This document shows positions 31,305 to 42,744 of a stretch of DNA of 64,000 nt, one piece after another. Below the pieces are notes generated by a model, which was given only the letters and a program-made list of their open reading frames with translations, ran no database searches and was not told the DNA's origin. How positions within the stretch are numbered: position 1 is the first letter of the stretch; each line of letters begins with the position of its first letter. Source of the stretch: Puccinellia tenuiflora (taxonomy: Eukaryota > Streptophyta > Magnoliopsida > Poales > Poaceae); assembly GCA_012064385.1 (NCBI GenBank), contig QRDG01000143.1, forward strand, positions 36,310-100,309. Reading direction: 5' to 3'. A program made the position numbers and the translations under genes.

Positions 31305-34300
31305 TGTAATGTCCCGGGGTTTTCTCCAAATTAGAATTTGCTTGTTATTTTATTTTTACATCATCATGACATCAGCATCATGCGCATCGCATATTTTTGG
31401 CAAAAAAATTATTTTTATTAAACCCTATTTTATTTTTCTAAAATTGACGGAAAAGTTTTACCGAGACAGTCGTCTCCCTTTTTTAAATTAATTGCCAAAT
31501 TAATTTGCAAAAGAAAATGTTTTGAGAATAGAGAGAGAGTAGCTCAAAGCTTGCCGAAGCCCACCTATCCTCCAAACCTTACGATTTCCGCCTGGCAGTT
31601 TTCCTTTCCCACCCCCTACCTCTTGCAGCCACCCTCCCCCTTTTCCCTCTTTTCGCAATTAGGCCCCTCCACCTTTCAACCCAGTCCTTTTATTTTTTTG
31701 CAATCAGGTCCCTAGACCCTCTCCCTTATCCCGTCCTTCCTCTCATCTCTCTCTCCCCGCACGCTACCACCCCGACCTCCAGGTGCTCCTTCCTCCGCCC
31801 GAGCCCTTCTCCTCTAGCTCAGGTCGGAGAGCCTCGCCTCCCTCCTCCTCACCGCCGCCTCGGACCGCCGCCACACCCCTCATCTCCGCGCCGGCCGCCT
31901 CCTCCACCTCGACCGCCCGCGCTCCTCTCCACCATAGCCTCCTCCTCCCGCTCGACCCCGCCTCCGGCCACCTCGCGCCGCGGCCATGTTCCCCTCCTCC
32001 CCTACCCGGCTCGACCTCCTCCTCTCCCCTACCGCGCCGCCAGCACCCCCCCGCCGCTGCGCAGCTCGTGCCCGAGCACCTCCTTGCCGTGCTGCTCCGC
32101 CTCCTTGCCTCCCTCTACACCGACCCCAGCCGCCGCCGGCCGCGCTGCCCCGTCCTCCGGCCGGTCCTGACCTGGCCGACTCCTCCCCAACCATCGGTGC
32201 CTCCCCCTCTGCCCGCCTTCTCCCCGCAGCTCTAGAGCCGTCCTGAGCTCCTCTGCCTCCCGTCCTTCTCCGCCTTGAGCCGGAGCCGTGATCAACCGTG
32301 GCTGCTGCTTTGTGCATTTTTGTACCTCCCGTTGTGCCTCCCCGACGCGCTCCCGTCCCCGGCTGCGTGCCTCCGTGATGTTGGACCCGGTGTGTTTCCC
32401 GTCTCCGTGCTCCGTCCCCGGTGACCACAAGTTCTCCTGTGTACCGGCGTCGTTCGTGTTTTCGTCTCCGTGAACGTTCCCATCGTGAAGCCGGTCCCCG
32501 ACGCCCCGAAGTGAAGCCAAGAGACCCGCCACGCCAAGTTCTCCATCTTGTTGTCCGTTTGTGTTGGCCGCCTTCTTGCGCGCCTTGAATCCATTCCCGT
32601 CACTGTGAACCCCGTCGACCCGGAAGACCGGAATGCCAAGGTCCGCAACCATGACGCCCCGTGAACGACTACTTCCACGATGATGACTACCTCGACTACT
32701 TCGAATACTTCCACGACTTTGACTACTTCCGCTCCAAACCCGAAGATCCCCATCCGATGTGTGTCCCCAACCCTAACCCTATACCATATATACATATCTT
32801 ATCTAAAATCATGCATAATTAAATAACCTCGCACTTTTATCCATTTAGTCGAATTAAATCAACTAAGTTTAATTATGGGGTTTGTCCGGTGCACCTATAT
32901 TGTGCACCGATCCCATTTAAAATGATTTGCCATGTGTTAGGGATAAAATTGGATCACATTTAATTTGTCATGCATGCATTGCATCAACATGCCACTTCTT
33001 TTGCCGTAGAAGTAAAATGCATCTTTTACGCTTTCCAGTGTTCATTGCTTCTTCGGGAATAGGACGATGAGTTGATGTGAGCAACGACAGGTTCTGCTAC
33101 CTCTACTGTTTTTGCAGGCAAGCAATACCCCCTCGCTATCTTTGCTTGTTTTCCCGTCTCCTATCTTTTGTTCCTTGCTAACCCTATGTTACGATGCTTG
33201 TGTCCCGATCCTGTTTGCATGTTTACCTGGCAGTCATGATATATCCACACCCCCACATCCTTTTAACCTGTTGCTTGTTTACCTTGTTGGCCTTGCGAGT
33301 CGTAGCACATGCTTAGCTTTGTTTTGCTCGAGTCTTGTTCTAGTTATGCTTTAATATGATAGTTGGGTTTAACTCACATGTTAATCTATAATGTTTGGCG
33401 ATGGGAATAATTAATAAAGATAAGGCACCGGCAGAAGGCCAGTTGTGGTGATTTGTTCTGCTAGTGTCGCCTAGGACCAGAGTTCTTGTCCTCTGATCCG
33501 AGACTGAGCGCACTACCCACATGTGGGAGGAAATGGGACTCCCCTCGACCTAGTACCGGATCTACGACCTTGTCCAGGGCGCCACAGGTAGTTCGGGTGT
33601 TTCCATTTGCGCGACGCTTTATTTATTTGTGATACAGGTACGGATGGGACGCCTTCGGGACTTATACGTGATGGTTACTTACGGTAGGGCTTGCAGCACG
33701 TAGCATTTATCGCATGTGGAAGGAGGGCAATCGTATGAGTGTGCCTCCCGACACTGTCCACGCAACGGTTAGGTCCACCTCGGAGCTTCGGCCGGACTTT
33801 CAAGGTGGGTTAGACCTAGCTAGGTGGTTTCCTGGACTTGTGTGGTAGTGAAGGAAAGTGTAGTGTCGGATACCCTGCCAGCATACCCCGTAAGTGTGCT
33901 AATTGCATGGCACGAAGGGTTGAAGAACGTGTGGCCACATTTGTGCACCCCTACAGGGTTAAATCTTTTCGAAAAGCCGTGTCCGCGGTTATGGACGACT
34001 TGGTGAGGATGCTGGCTAACAAGATCATAGACAAGTTGCACCTAATGATAATAACTTGATTAGTAAGATAGAAATACTTTAATAATAACCCATAAAATTG
34101 TCAACCATGTGAGTGCCTTTGGGTTGTTCCTCGTGGGCTGAATAAGGAGTAACAATTGGTTGGGTTATGTTTGGTGTTAGCATAGTTGGTTACCTTTGCG
34201 CTCTCTTACCTTCTCTCTATTAGACGAAAGTTGTAGCGTGTCTCTATAAGTTGTTAGTGCTGCTTACCGCCGCTTCAACCACTAACCCTTTCCCCCAGAA

Positions 34301-34758
34301 TTCAAGCTTTGATATCTTGTGAGTATTCCTTGCAAGTACTTGTTTACAGTACTGACCCCTTCGGAGCATCTATTCCAATGCATGCTGACAGGTTTGAAGT
34401 CTGATGACATTAGCTTGGGAATCCCTCCGGCTTGGCCTGGGCTGGGATATGGTGCATTTGTTTATCTTCAGGACTTTTAGTCCACATTTGTATTCTTATC
34501 CGTAGTCAGATACTATTCTGCTTCCATTGTTATTTGGATCTTTGTATTGTATCTTTTGCTCTTGACTCGATGAGTCGTTGTTGTATATGTTCTTTTGTGG
34601 GTTCCGTCGAGAACTATTGCAATGATCATTGCAATTCCACCCGCAGAATGTGTGAGTTGCGACGTGCACGTTATGTCTGGTGGGCGTCCTAGGATCATTA
34701 TTATGCGGATTTGGCAGTAGCGCTCAAATCTACATAGTACCGATCCCAAGGCGTTACA
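31305..34758 (+). mobile_element. Solo LTR, 3454 bp, with CCTAC target duplication
   Basis: It starts TGTAATGTCCCGG and ends CCAAGGCGTTACA. The flanking CCTAC at 31300-31304 and 34759-34763 is a perfect 5-bp duplication. No primer site, polypurine tract or second LTR lies inside. Blocks resemble the long LTR at 57141-61019 in the opposite orientation, at matching distances from the LTR end. It therefore reads on the plus strand. The interior (about 31740-32300) is very GC-rich with frames on both strands that I regard as non-genic. Confidence 0.85.
33946..33997 (+). other. Conserved structured block in long LTR (copy 1)
   Basis: It contains the 12-nt palindrome CTTTTCGAAAAG (33965-33976), then TGTCCG-CGGTTA-TGGACG (33980-33997), a six-pair stem if two G-T wobble pairs are allowed. 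Nearly the same block occurs in the unrelated-looking LTR at 57912-57964. Function unknown; candidates are an RNA signal or a protein-binding site. Confidence 0.7.
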
Positions 34759-34763
34759 CCTAC

Positions 34764-34966
34764 CACCTCTCATTGCCAGAACAACGGACAGAGAGGGGGG
34801 ACCCACTGGCCTCACCGGCGGGGAGCCGTTGCAAAGATGGTGCCTTTTCACTTTCGGTGGAGAACAGGAGAGAAAACGAACGACGGTGGAGGATGCTCGG
34901 GAGGGCGAGTAGGTTTTAATAAGACCTACTTCAAAAGCCCAATAAAAGAGTTATTTCTCTTCTTTG
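34764..34966. other. Unidentified GC-rich repeat, right of solo LTR
   Basis: This continues the sequence interrupted at 31304. It contains no recognisable gene and ends with gtaggttttaataagacctac, a small inverted repeat, before the Mutator-like element. Confidence 0.45.
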
Positions 34967-35619
34967 GGGTTACGTCCAATTTTGGTCCCTCAAGTTTTGC
35001 AGAATTCCAACTTTGTTCCTCAACTCTATCATGGTCTAAACCCGTTCCTTAAACAGTTAATTAAGTCCAATTATCGTCCCTGGTAGCGGTTAAATGTTGG
35101 TTGACCGGTTTTTGAACTTTTTTGCGCCACGGTAGATATGATTTGGCATGATTTAATCCACCAAACCTCATTTGACATGGGGATCAGTGTTGTCCTCGAT
35201 CAATATCACATGCGTTACTGATTCGGTGAAAAAGAAAAATTCCGGTTGCCCTCTTGATCTCTCGCGACGAACCCTAACTCTAGAAGAACGACGACAGTCT
35301 GTGAAGATGGAGGCGTCACAGAGCTAATCCACGTGGTATATATATAAGTAGATTTCAGTGGTTTCTTTCTAGCGGAATAATTCGCTGACAGCTAGCAGCC
35401 AAACAGAACATGTTTTCTTTCTAAGATTCCAGCTACATGGACAATAATAAGATCAAAGGACCTTTCACTGCCACTTAGTTCGTTTGAGATTCATTAAACC
35501 ACTATTAAGCACGATAATTAGACCTAATTAAGTGTTTGAGGACCAGATTTAGAACAGAATAGAGGGACAAAAGATGGACTTTTGCAACACTTCGGGGACC
35601 AAAAGTGTGCATGTAACCC
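34967..35619. mobile_element. Non-autonomous Mutator-like element, 653 bp, 9-bp target duplication
   Basis: Long terminal inverted repeats begin GGGTTAC and stay recognisable for over 60 bp (CTTTTGGTCCC...AAG..TTGCA..). The flanks are tcttctttg (34958-34966) and ttttctttg (35620-35628), eight of nine identical, as expected for Mutator-type insertion. No transposase is encoded. Confidence 0.8.
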
Positions 35620-35628
35620 TTTTCTTTG

Positions 35629-36254
35629 AATGAAGCAGTATCTTGTCAAATGTGCTAATCTGAAAGCCCCCCTCGCGAGTATTTGTCATTAGGCTTTTGC
35701 AGGTTTACTTAAGGAAATCCTTGCCTTATTTGTCACATATCTTCATTTTCTTGCCACAAGGGTTGTAGGAAAGATGTGGAACAGACATTTTTATGCTCCA
35801 AACTCGTTGGGATATTGTCCGACATCCTACTAGATCATGATCGTTAGATCAAATGTGGGAGGCAGGTCTTTTTGTGTCATCATGCACAATATGATCGTGG
35901 AGAGTAAGCATGATGATCGATGAGTGTTTGATCAGAAGTGGGACTTCATGTACCCTCATGTTGAGCTAAATCATGGAGTCCCCACCGTGTTCGCCGACTT
36001 CCTCACCATGCATACTGAAATTCGTAAAGAACATGATCGTCTACAACTATAGATGATCTAGTTGAGTACTTGTGTGCACTCAAAGGAAACGAATAGTTTG
36101 ATCATGTGTTGTAGTGGCTTCAAAAAAAATTGTCCAAACTTTACGAATATTTCAATATTAATTATTGTATTAACTATATTATTTCAATATTTAAATTGTT
36201 GTTTAATTAATTGATGGAAAAAATCGTCACTCATAGAGTTGTATCATATCTCTA
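35629..36254. other. Spacer, nothing recognised
   Basis: Mixed sequence with no coding frame, RNA gene or element ends that I can see. Confidence 0.5.
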
Positions 36255-37160
36255 TCTCTACTAATAAAAGAGTGAACATGAATTCCGCTAAAGCCATACC
36301 AATTGTTGTACACGGGGTTATCAGAAGCATCCGATCCAATCTAAAAAATCGCATCCAACAATCCGTATTGCATTGATGGTTTGGCACTCCAATCAACGAC
36401 CATGATTTCATTGTTCTGCTTGGGGGACGAAAACTCTACCGAAATTTCGTTGCTCCGCGTACTCCACGATCGCACGAGCCAACGATCTATTCCTGTAATC
36501 ACGGCTGGGGTTTGCCTTAGGCTGACTTCTTTTGGGCTTCCTGAGCAGCTTCGAGGTCCACAACCGCTGAAGCCCAAAAGAAGTATCTGCTTCTGGCCTG
36601 CTTATTTCCACCGAGAAGCGTCCTCGCTGTGTATTTGCAGAAACACCGAACGAGCTGATTCACGAGCTTCTCGTCTCGGCAGCGAAAGGGTACGAGCAAA
36701 CGAGACATGTTGTTCCACGGAATTACAAAGATACTGCCACCCCGAGCCTTCCCAGCAAAATGTTAGGACCAGAGAGGATCAGGTCAACAGTCTGGAGCGA
36801 ACAGAAAACGGGGCGGCCCTCTCCTCCCGAAAATACGACTGCAACACCCACATCCCCGCCGCCGCCACTTGCTAGCATCCGCGCCGCCGCCCCTCGCCCA
36901 CCTCGACCGCCACCGGATCTTGCACCGCCATCGCCGGATCCATCTGTTCCGCGCCGAATCATCTCGCCCCCGAAGCTCTCCCCGCCCCGAAGCTCACCCA
37001 CAAGGATCTGCTGCTCGTCCGCCGCCGCCCCGTTTCGCCTTGGCTCCGGCTGTTGCTGTTCGCTCCGCCTCCTCTCCGGCAACTGCTGCTGGTCGCTCTG
37101 CCCCGAGTCCCCCGACTCGTTCTGCCCCGAAGCCCACACTGCCCCGAGTCGCTCCGAACC

Positions 37161-38389
37161 ATGTCGACGTCGCAGGCACCAGCGGTAACGATCCAAAACT
37201 TTTTAATTTCATACTGGTTGTTCTGGATGTGTTGTGGATGTTGCTCTGGTAATTTAGTTGTAAATTGTGATGTGCATATGATGGATGTGTTGATCTGGTA
37301 ATTTTTTCATTCGGCTGGTTGTATTATAGAACTGAATGGTGTGTTACTTTAACTAGGAAGTTTTATGCATAGGTATTTCAGTTCTCTTAATTTCAATGTT
37401 GTTGTTTACCTAGATTGCAAAGCCGAAACATGTGAAAGCAACTTGGGATCCGGTTGCTCATCGTGTATTTCTTGACGTGTGCATTGAAGAAGTAAACGCA
37501 AATAATCGTCCGGTGCAAGTTCTGAATGCTCTCGGTTATGCTAGTTTGGTTAAGAAGTTTAACGAGCGCACGAAAAGAAATTATGATCGCAAACAAATGA
37601 AAAATAGGTGGGAAACACTTACAAAAGATTACACTATTTGGAAGGGATTGGTCCAACATGCATCTGGTATAGGAAGAGATCCAATCACGGGAGCCATTGA
37701 TGCTAGCGATGATTGGTGGACACTTGAGATACAGGTAATGACAACTCCATATGTTTGGCTGTTATTTTTCTTGTGATGCTACCGACCTGCTTCTAATGAT
37801 GTGTTTTGATATGCAGAGTTGTCCAGAGGCAGCCAAGTTTCAAGTAGCCCCGCTGCAAGATGAGGAGGACATGAAGATCATTTTTGACAAGAATGCAGTG
37901 ACCAATATTACAGCTAGAGTGCCTCCATCATCTCAGACTCGAATCAACATTGATGAGGATGTTGGTTCAGGGTGCGAAGGTGATGAAGAGCCTATGGTTA
38001 CACCGTTGGCAGCTAAGAAAAAGAGAGCATGCCCTTACTCACCTAGTCCCTCCGCAACACCAAAGGTTAGCAGTGGTAGTTCCTCGAGGTTGGACCGTAT
38101 GATGGATATTATGGAAAAGAAGGAGAAAGAGAGGGAGAGGATTAGGATGATGATGGAGGAGGAAAAGAGTAGGAATTCTGTGACATCGCCTGGGAGAGAG
38201 GTAGAGGATAAAGTGAGGATGGAGATCAGGAGGATGGTGGCCTTGATTGTGGAGGATGGAGCTGAGCCTGGGAGCGAGGAGTATTTCAATGCCACTAACC
38301 TTTTCATTATGAAGGAGTACCGTGATGTATTCACTTGTTTGGAGGAGTGTACCCCTACCGTGAGGCTTCAGTGGATTAGGAATACATGA
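37161..38389 (+). CDS. Harbinger ORF1: Myb/SANT-like DNA-binding protein (three exons)
   Basis: Exons at 37161-37184, 37414-37734 and 37817-38389 join through GT-AG introns into an open 305-residue protein. The start ATG (MSTSQAPA) is chosen because its exon ends at a good donor (gcg|gtaacg) and splices in frame to IAKPKHVKATWDP. Residues about 17-107 form a Myb/SANT-like (trihelix-type) domain with conserved aromatics: TWDPVAHRVFLDVC, RKQMKNRWETLTKDYTIW and DWWTLEI. The rest has an acidic linker, a basic KKKRACPYSP motif that may act in nuclear import, and a Glu/Lys/Arg/Met-rich coiled coil (about residues 218-250). In this superfamily ORF1 helps the transposase bind element ends or enter the nucleus. 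I see no stop or frameshift. The next gene begins 28 nt downstream. Confidence 0.8.
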
Positions 38390-38417
38390 GAGCAGTATAA
38401 GTAGAAGATTACCTTTG

Positions 38418-39523
38418 ATGACAGGGATACAATGGGTTGAGGAAAGGATGAAGGATCCAAAGAGATTTTACAAGTGTTTTCGAATGAGGAGGTCAGTTTT
38501 TAGAATGTTGCATGACATTCTCGTTGCTGACTATGGCCTCAAGTCCACCTCTCAGATGTCTAGTAAAGAATCACTAGCTCTATTTCTGTGGATGTTGGGG
38601 GCACCTGAGTCCAATAGTCAAGCTGCAGATCGTTTTGAGCGTAGTGTTTCTACTGTCAGTAGAAAGTTTCATCATGTGCTAGACTGTGTAGACTGTATGG
38701 CGGGTGATTATATTAGACCTAATGATCCTACTTTCACTGAAGTTCATGCTAAAATTACACAACCTAGATTCTGGCCCCATTTCAAGGATGCCATTGGAGC
38801 AATTGATGGAACACACATTCCTGTCATAGTTGCTAAGGAAGATAAAGTCAAATACACTAACAGAAAAGGTTATACAAGTCAAAATGTCCTAGAAATATGT
38901 GATTTTGATATGAGGTTCACATTTGCTGTTGTTGGATAGGCTGGATCTGTTCATGATACACGTGCATGGACTAATGCTCGGGCTAGATATCCTAATTATC
39001 CGCACCCTCCTACAGGTAATCATTCCTCATAAATATTATCTTGTTGACTATGGATATCCAAATTCTAATATTCATGCTACTTGCAGGAAAATACTATCTT
39101 GTTGACTCTGGATATCCAAACAGAACCGGTTATCTCGCCCCATTCAAAGAGCAACGCTATCATGTTCCAGACTTCCAGGGTGCACCTCCACGAAACATGA
39201 TGGAGAAATTCAACCATCTTCATTCCTCTCTACGAAATGCTATTGAAAGAGCATTTGGAGTTCTGAAGATGAAGTGGCGCATTCTGCTGTCTATACCACA
39301 TTTTCACGACCCTGAAACGCAAGCGAAGATCATTACCGTGTGCATGTGTTTGCACAACTTCATTCGTGACAGTAAGCTATTCGATGAACACTTCTACAGG
39401 TTTGAGCGATGCGCTTATGTTCACGAGGAGAGTGCATCAGTCACCACTGGAGGCGCTTCCTCTTCAGCTGATAGCGCTATGGCTACACTACGACGGAGCA
39501 TCGCTGAGAGTTTGGTAGCTTGA
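38418..39523 (+). pseudogene. Harbinger DDE transposase, one nonsense codon (two exons)
   Basis: Exon 1 at 38418-39015 and exon 2 at 39087-39523 encode a 344-codon HARBI1/ALP1-like nuclease. An N-terminal helix-turn-helix-like part (RMRRSVFRMLHDIL, ALFLWML, DRFERSVSTVSRKFH) is followed by the DDE_Tnp_4 core. Asp130 lies in AIGAIDGTHIP, Asp180 in AGSVHDTRAW and Glu253 in LRNAIERAFGVLK, so all three catalytic residues are present. Codon 174 is TAG (38937-38939), where the family has Trp just before the second Asp. It is the only lesion I find. The intron contains a tandem copy of the start of exon 2. Unless TAG is read through or is a sequencing error, the product lacks two catalytic residues. 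Confidence 0.85.
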
Positions 39524-39876
39524 GTGGCTCATTTTATTGTAATTTCAAATTCACTATGACATTTATTTTATTTTGGCATGTATTGAATTTATACTATGTA
39601 CCATGTTTTTATTATTATCAACCTTTTCACATATTATTTATTTTATTTTCTATCTATTTTTCTACGAATAAATGACACACATACAATATCATCGCTTTAT
39701 TTAGTACACATATCAAATATAAGGGGCACTACAGACATCTTGCAACTCCACACAGCAAATAAGCCAAAACAGTAGAAGCTCAAAAGAAGTGTCCGGAGGA
39801 GTTTCTACAGGCTTCTCCCCACCTCCCCACCGAAACTCATAAGATTGCTTATGGAGAAGCCCAAAAGAAGTGCGCC

Positions 39877-41613
39877 TAACTGGCTGGTGGCTGACCTCGC
39901 GCCCGCCCCGCCGCCAACACGGCAACGCCCACCTTCACCATCTCTCCTTCGTCATGCAGCCCTGCGGCGTGCCGACATGCCGACAGCCCCGCATTCAGCA
40001 GCTCCCTCCTCCGACGCCACCCCATGCCCTACTCTCATTGACGGCACCGTCGTCCCCACCTCGCATGCCTGGACGTCGCCCCGCGCTTCGCCGGCCACGC
40101 GCGGACTGCACTGGCTTGAGGCAACGCCGACGGCACAGCCCCACGCGGAAAGTGGCGAGCCATCCCCGTGTCCTCTGGCACCTTCCTTGCCCCGAACACG
40201 CCCGCACTACCCTAGCCATCGATTGCCTGCCCCGTACGGATCAAGGATCTGCACACGCACTCTCCATCGACGCCCTGCCAGCGGCCTCTACCTCGGTGTC
40301 CCGACGGTGGCCTCCCCCGGGACTTCTTCACCGGGGCCCCGCAAGTAGGAGCCCCACCGGCGTCCAGCCCTGCCCGCTCGCCTACGCGATGCCGCCTCCC
40401 CAGCGCGGCGACGCCGCCGCTGCACGCAGCGCTGCTGCCCCGATGCCCACGTGACCCTGCCGTCCCACATGACGCCTCCGATCTCAATGGTAAGGAGAAT
40501 CCCTCTTTAATCTTATTGAAAGTCAAATTTTATTGAAATTGCTGAAATCTTTGAATGCAATTTCAGCCAGCTCGTAGAGTTGTGTGAATTGGGGATGTTG
40601 GTGTTCTTTGCTTCCTAAAGCTCTGGACCCTCGACAGAATTAGCCCCAGGATTGTTTGGTTAAACTGCAGCTGCTAAATTGCGATTCTCTATATGCTTGG
40701 AGCTGCAAGCTAATTTTTTTTCATGTAACTCTGTTGCTCTTGCAATTATTGTTTTCGTTTTTTCTGTTGATGCACTAAATCTCGGTTGTACCTAGCTTGA
40801 TTTGGAGGCATATACTGTTGACGTTGTAGTTTTTAAAACCTTAAGCTATGGCCGTAGCCAGATTGGTTTGGAGTTGCATATCCTTGATATCTTATTTGGT
40901 GCTTAAAGTGTACTTTCCTCATCATTCAAGTAAGCAAGAGAATAATGACCTATGAGTTTGAGGGCTATCTCCCGTATTGTTTGATCTGGAGTTTACCCCG
41001 TGGTGCACATTCTACCAAAATGAACCACTGTGCTAATGCTCCGGTGAGTCCCTTTTATTTTCTTTTGAGATGCCATACATTAACTTGTGCTGACTTACTC
41101 TACAGTATTCATATCAATTCTGAAATGGTTATCCTGCAACTGGGAAACCAATTTTAAAGTCCATTATTATTCTGGAAACTAAAATAGTGGCATATAATAT
41201 TATCTTATAGAACAATATACATGCTCCTGCTTTCAGTAGATATCTGATCGTACATATCTTGCTCGATTTGATTTTTATCTATGTGTTACTCTGCATGTCT
41301 CTTGAACCAAATGAATATGAAGGAAATGCTCCAAGGAGCAAGAGAAATCATTTGCAAATACAAGCGTGTTGTGAGTTTTCTATACCATTATTTTGGTGAC
41401 TATGGATGGCGTGGTGTCTTTTCTATTCAGTTGAAGTCGATCTTATGCTACCAATACCAATGAAATCGGTATATGATGCAGTTGTTGTCTACATACTCAT
41501 CATATTTATGTTACCAATGTCTATGACGTAGTGGCAACCTTGCAGCGACGACATCGTCGGATCTGGCTACCGTGGAGAACACGACGCCCTGAATCCCGAT
41601 TCCCCAGTCCCCA
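39877..41613. other. Helitron interior: GC-rich exon-like block then intron-like DNA
   Basis: 39890-40490 is GC-rich with a 194-codon open frame (39870-40454) of low-complexity Pro/Arg/Ala text. It ends at caatg|gtaagg, a good splice donor, followed by AT-rich sequence. A short exon-like piece starts after ttgcag at about 41547. I recognise no protein family. Captured host gene fragments are the likeliest reading. Confidence 0.35.
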
Positions 41614-41616
41614 TCC

Positions 41617-42741
41617 CACAAGTAGGAGAATGTCTACCAGTGGCGAACCTAAATAAGCTACCGCTGGCGAACTAACGGTTCGCCAGCGCTACATCCTCCA
41701 GTGGTAACTGCTTACCACTGGCGAACAGGCGTTCACCAGCGGTAAGTCAGTTTACCGCTGGCGAAGCAATATAGGGTTCGCCAGCGGTAGTAGCGCGTCA
41801 GTTGGCCTGGCATGGCCCATCCGGGCCCCCTTTTCCTTTTTTATTTATTTTCTTTCTTTTTCTTTTTCTTTTTCTCTATTTCTTTCTTTTTATTCTTCTC
41901 GTTTTCTCTCCTTCGGCCGGCCGACACGGGAGCCGGCGAGCGGCGGCGCAAGGGCGGGCATGGGCAAAGGCGGAGACTTGGGCGCGTAGCCGGACGCGGA
42001 GAGCTTGAGTGGAGGAGAGGCCGGGGCATGCAGGCGAGCTCGGAGGAGAGGCCGGGGCGGTCGTGGAGAGGAGGACGCACGGCCGACGGCAGCCGGAAGC
42101 CGGCCACGCGGAGCAGTGTTGCGGCACGCGGGCGAGCTCAGAGGGGCTGTCGTGGCCGCGGGGGCTCGCAAGCGGCACCGAGGTGGGGCCCGGCGGCGCC
42201 GCTGCAAAGGCAGGAGACCTCGGCTGTCGAGTAGGTGGCGTCCGCGGAGGCGACCTTGGACACGGTGGCGCCGGCGCCGGCGCGGCGGAGGCAGCAGGGG
42301 GTCGAGGAGGAGAAGGGTGCGGTCGCAGTCTCACAGAGGTAGATCGAGCAACAGCATGGGCGAGGGAATGTGGTGGGGAGGGAATGAAGATAAGGAGAGA
42401 GTCACGCGAGGAGGAGATAAGGAGAGAGAGATGTGGTGGGGAGGGAATGAAGATAAGGAGAGAGACACGCGAGGAGGAGAGAGAGGGCGCGCGTCCTAAT
42501 TTACCACCGGCGAATACAGTTTCTTGTGCGTCAGCGGTGTTTGGTCAGTGGTATGTGTGCGCCTACCGCTGGCGAACCAATAAAACTGTGCGCCAGCAGT
42601 AACAAAATACCACTGGCGAACAATTTTTCCTGTTCGCCAGTGGTAGTTGGCCCCGCAGGGGACGCCCCGGTCACGCCCTTACAACTGTATATTTTGTTCG
42701 CCAGTGAGGACCCGGCGGCTATAGCCCTTTTTCTACTAGTG
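41617..42741. mobile_element. Small non-autonomous CACTA, 1125 bp, TCC target duplication
   Basis: The right end is CTACTAGTG and the left end CACAAGTAGGAG, its counterpart with the fourth base of CACTA changed to A. TCC flanks both ends (41614-41616, 42742-42744). Subterminal zones repeat ttcgccagcggtaa and its inverse at least ten times. The middle is GC-rich with a tandem duplication. The frames inside are uninformative. Confidence 0.85.
42366..42486. repeat. 62-bp tandem duplication inside the CACTA
   Basis: Two near-identical units contain gtggtggggagggaatgaag and ataaggagagagacacgcg, one after the other. Confidence 0.85.
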
Positions 42742-42744
42742 TCC

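Larger units (their letters stand above)
36520..39876 (+). mobile_element. PIF/Harbinger transposon, 3.36 kb, two genes
   Basis: Terminal inverted repeats share ACTTCTTTTGGGCTTC, starting ggctg on the left and ggcgc on the right. They are flanked by TTA on the left and TAA on the right, which fit the 3-bp target preference of the superfamily but do not match as a direct repeat. Inside, on one strand, are a Myb/SANT-like protein gene and a DDE transposase gene, the classic two-gene content. A further inverted GAAGCCCAAAAGAAGT lies near 36566, so the left terminal region is itself a small foldback. Confidence 0.85.

Noticed and set aside
31783..32652. Long frames in the GC-rich part of the solo LTR as a host gene
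   Set aside because: Overlapping low-complexity frames on both strands, no domain, no splice structure, and the whole lies within the LTR boundaries.
36520..39876. Myb/SANT-like gene and nuclease as domesticated host genes
   Set aside because: Both lie between matching Harbinger inverted repeats and the nuclease has an internal stop, so an ordinary transposon is the simpler explanation.
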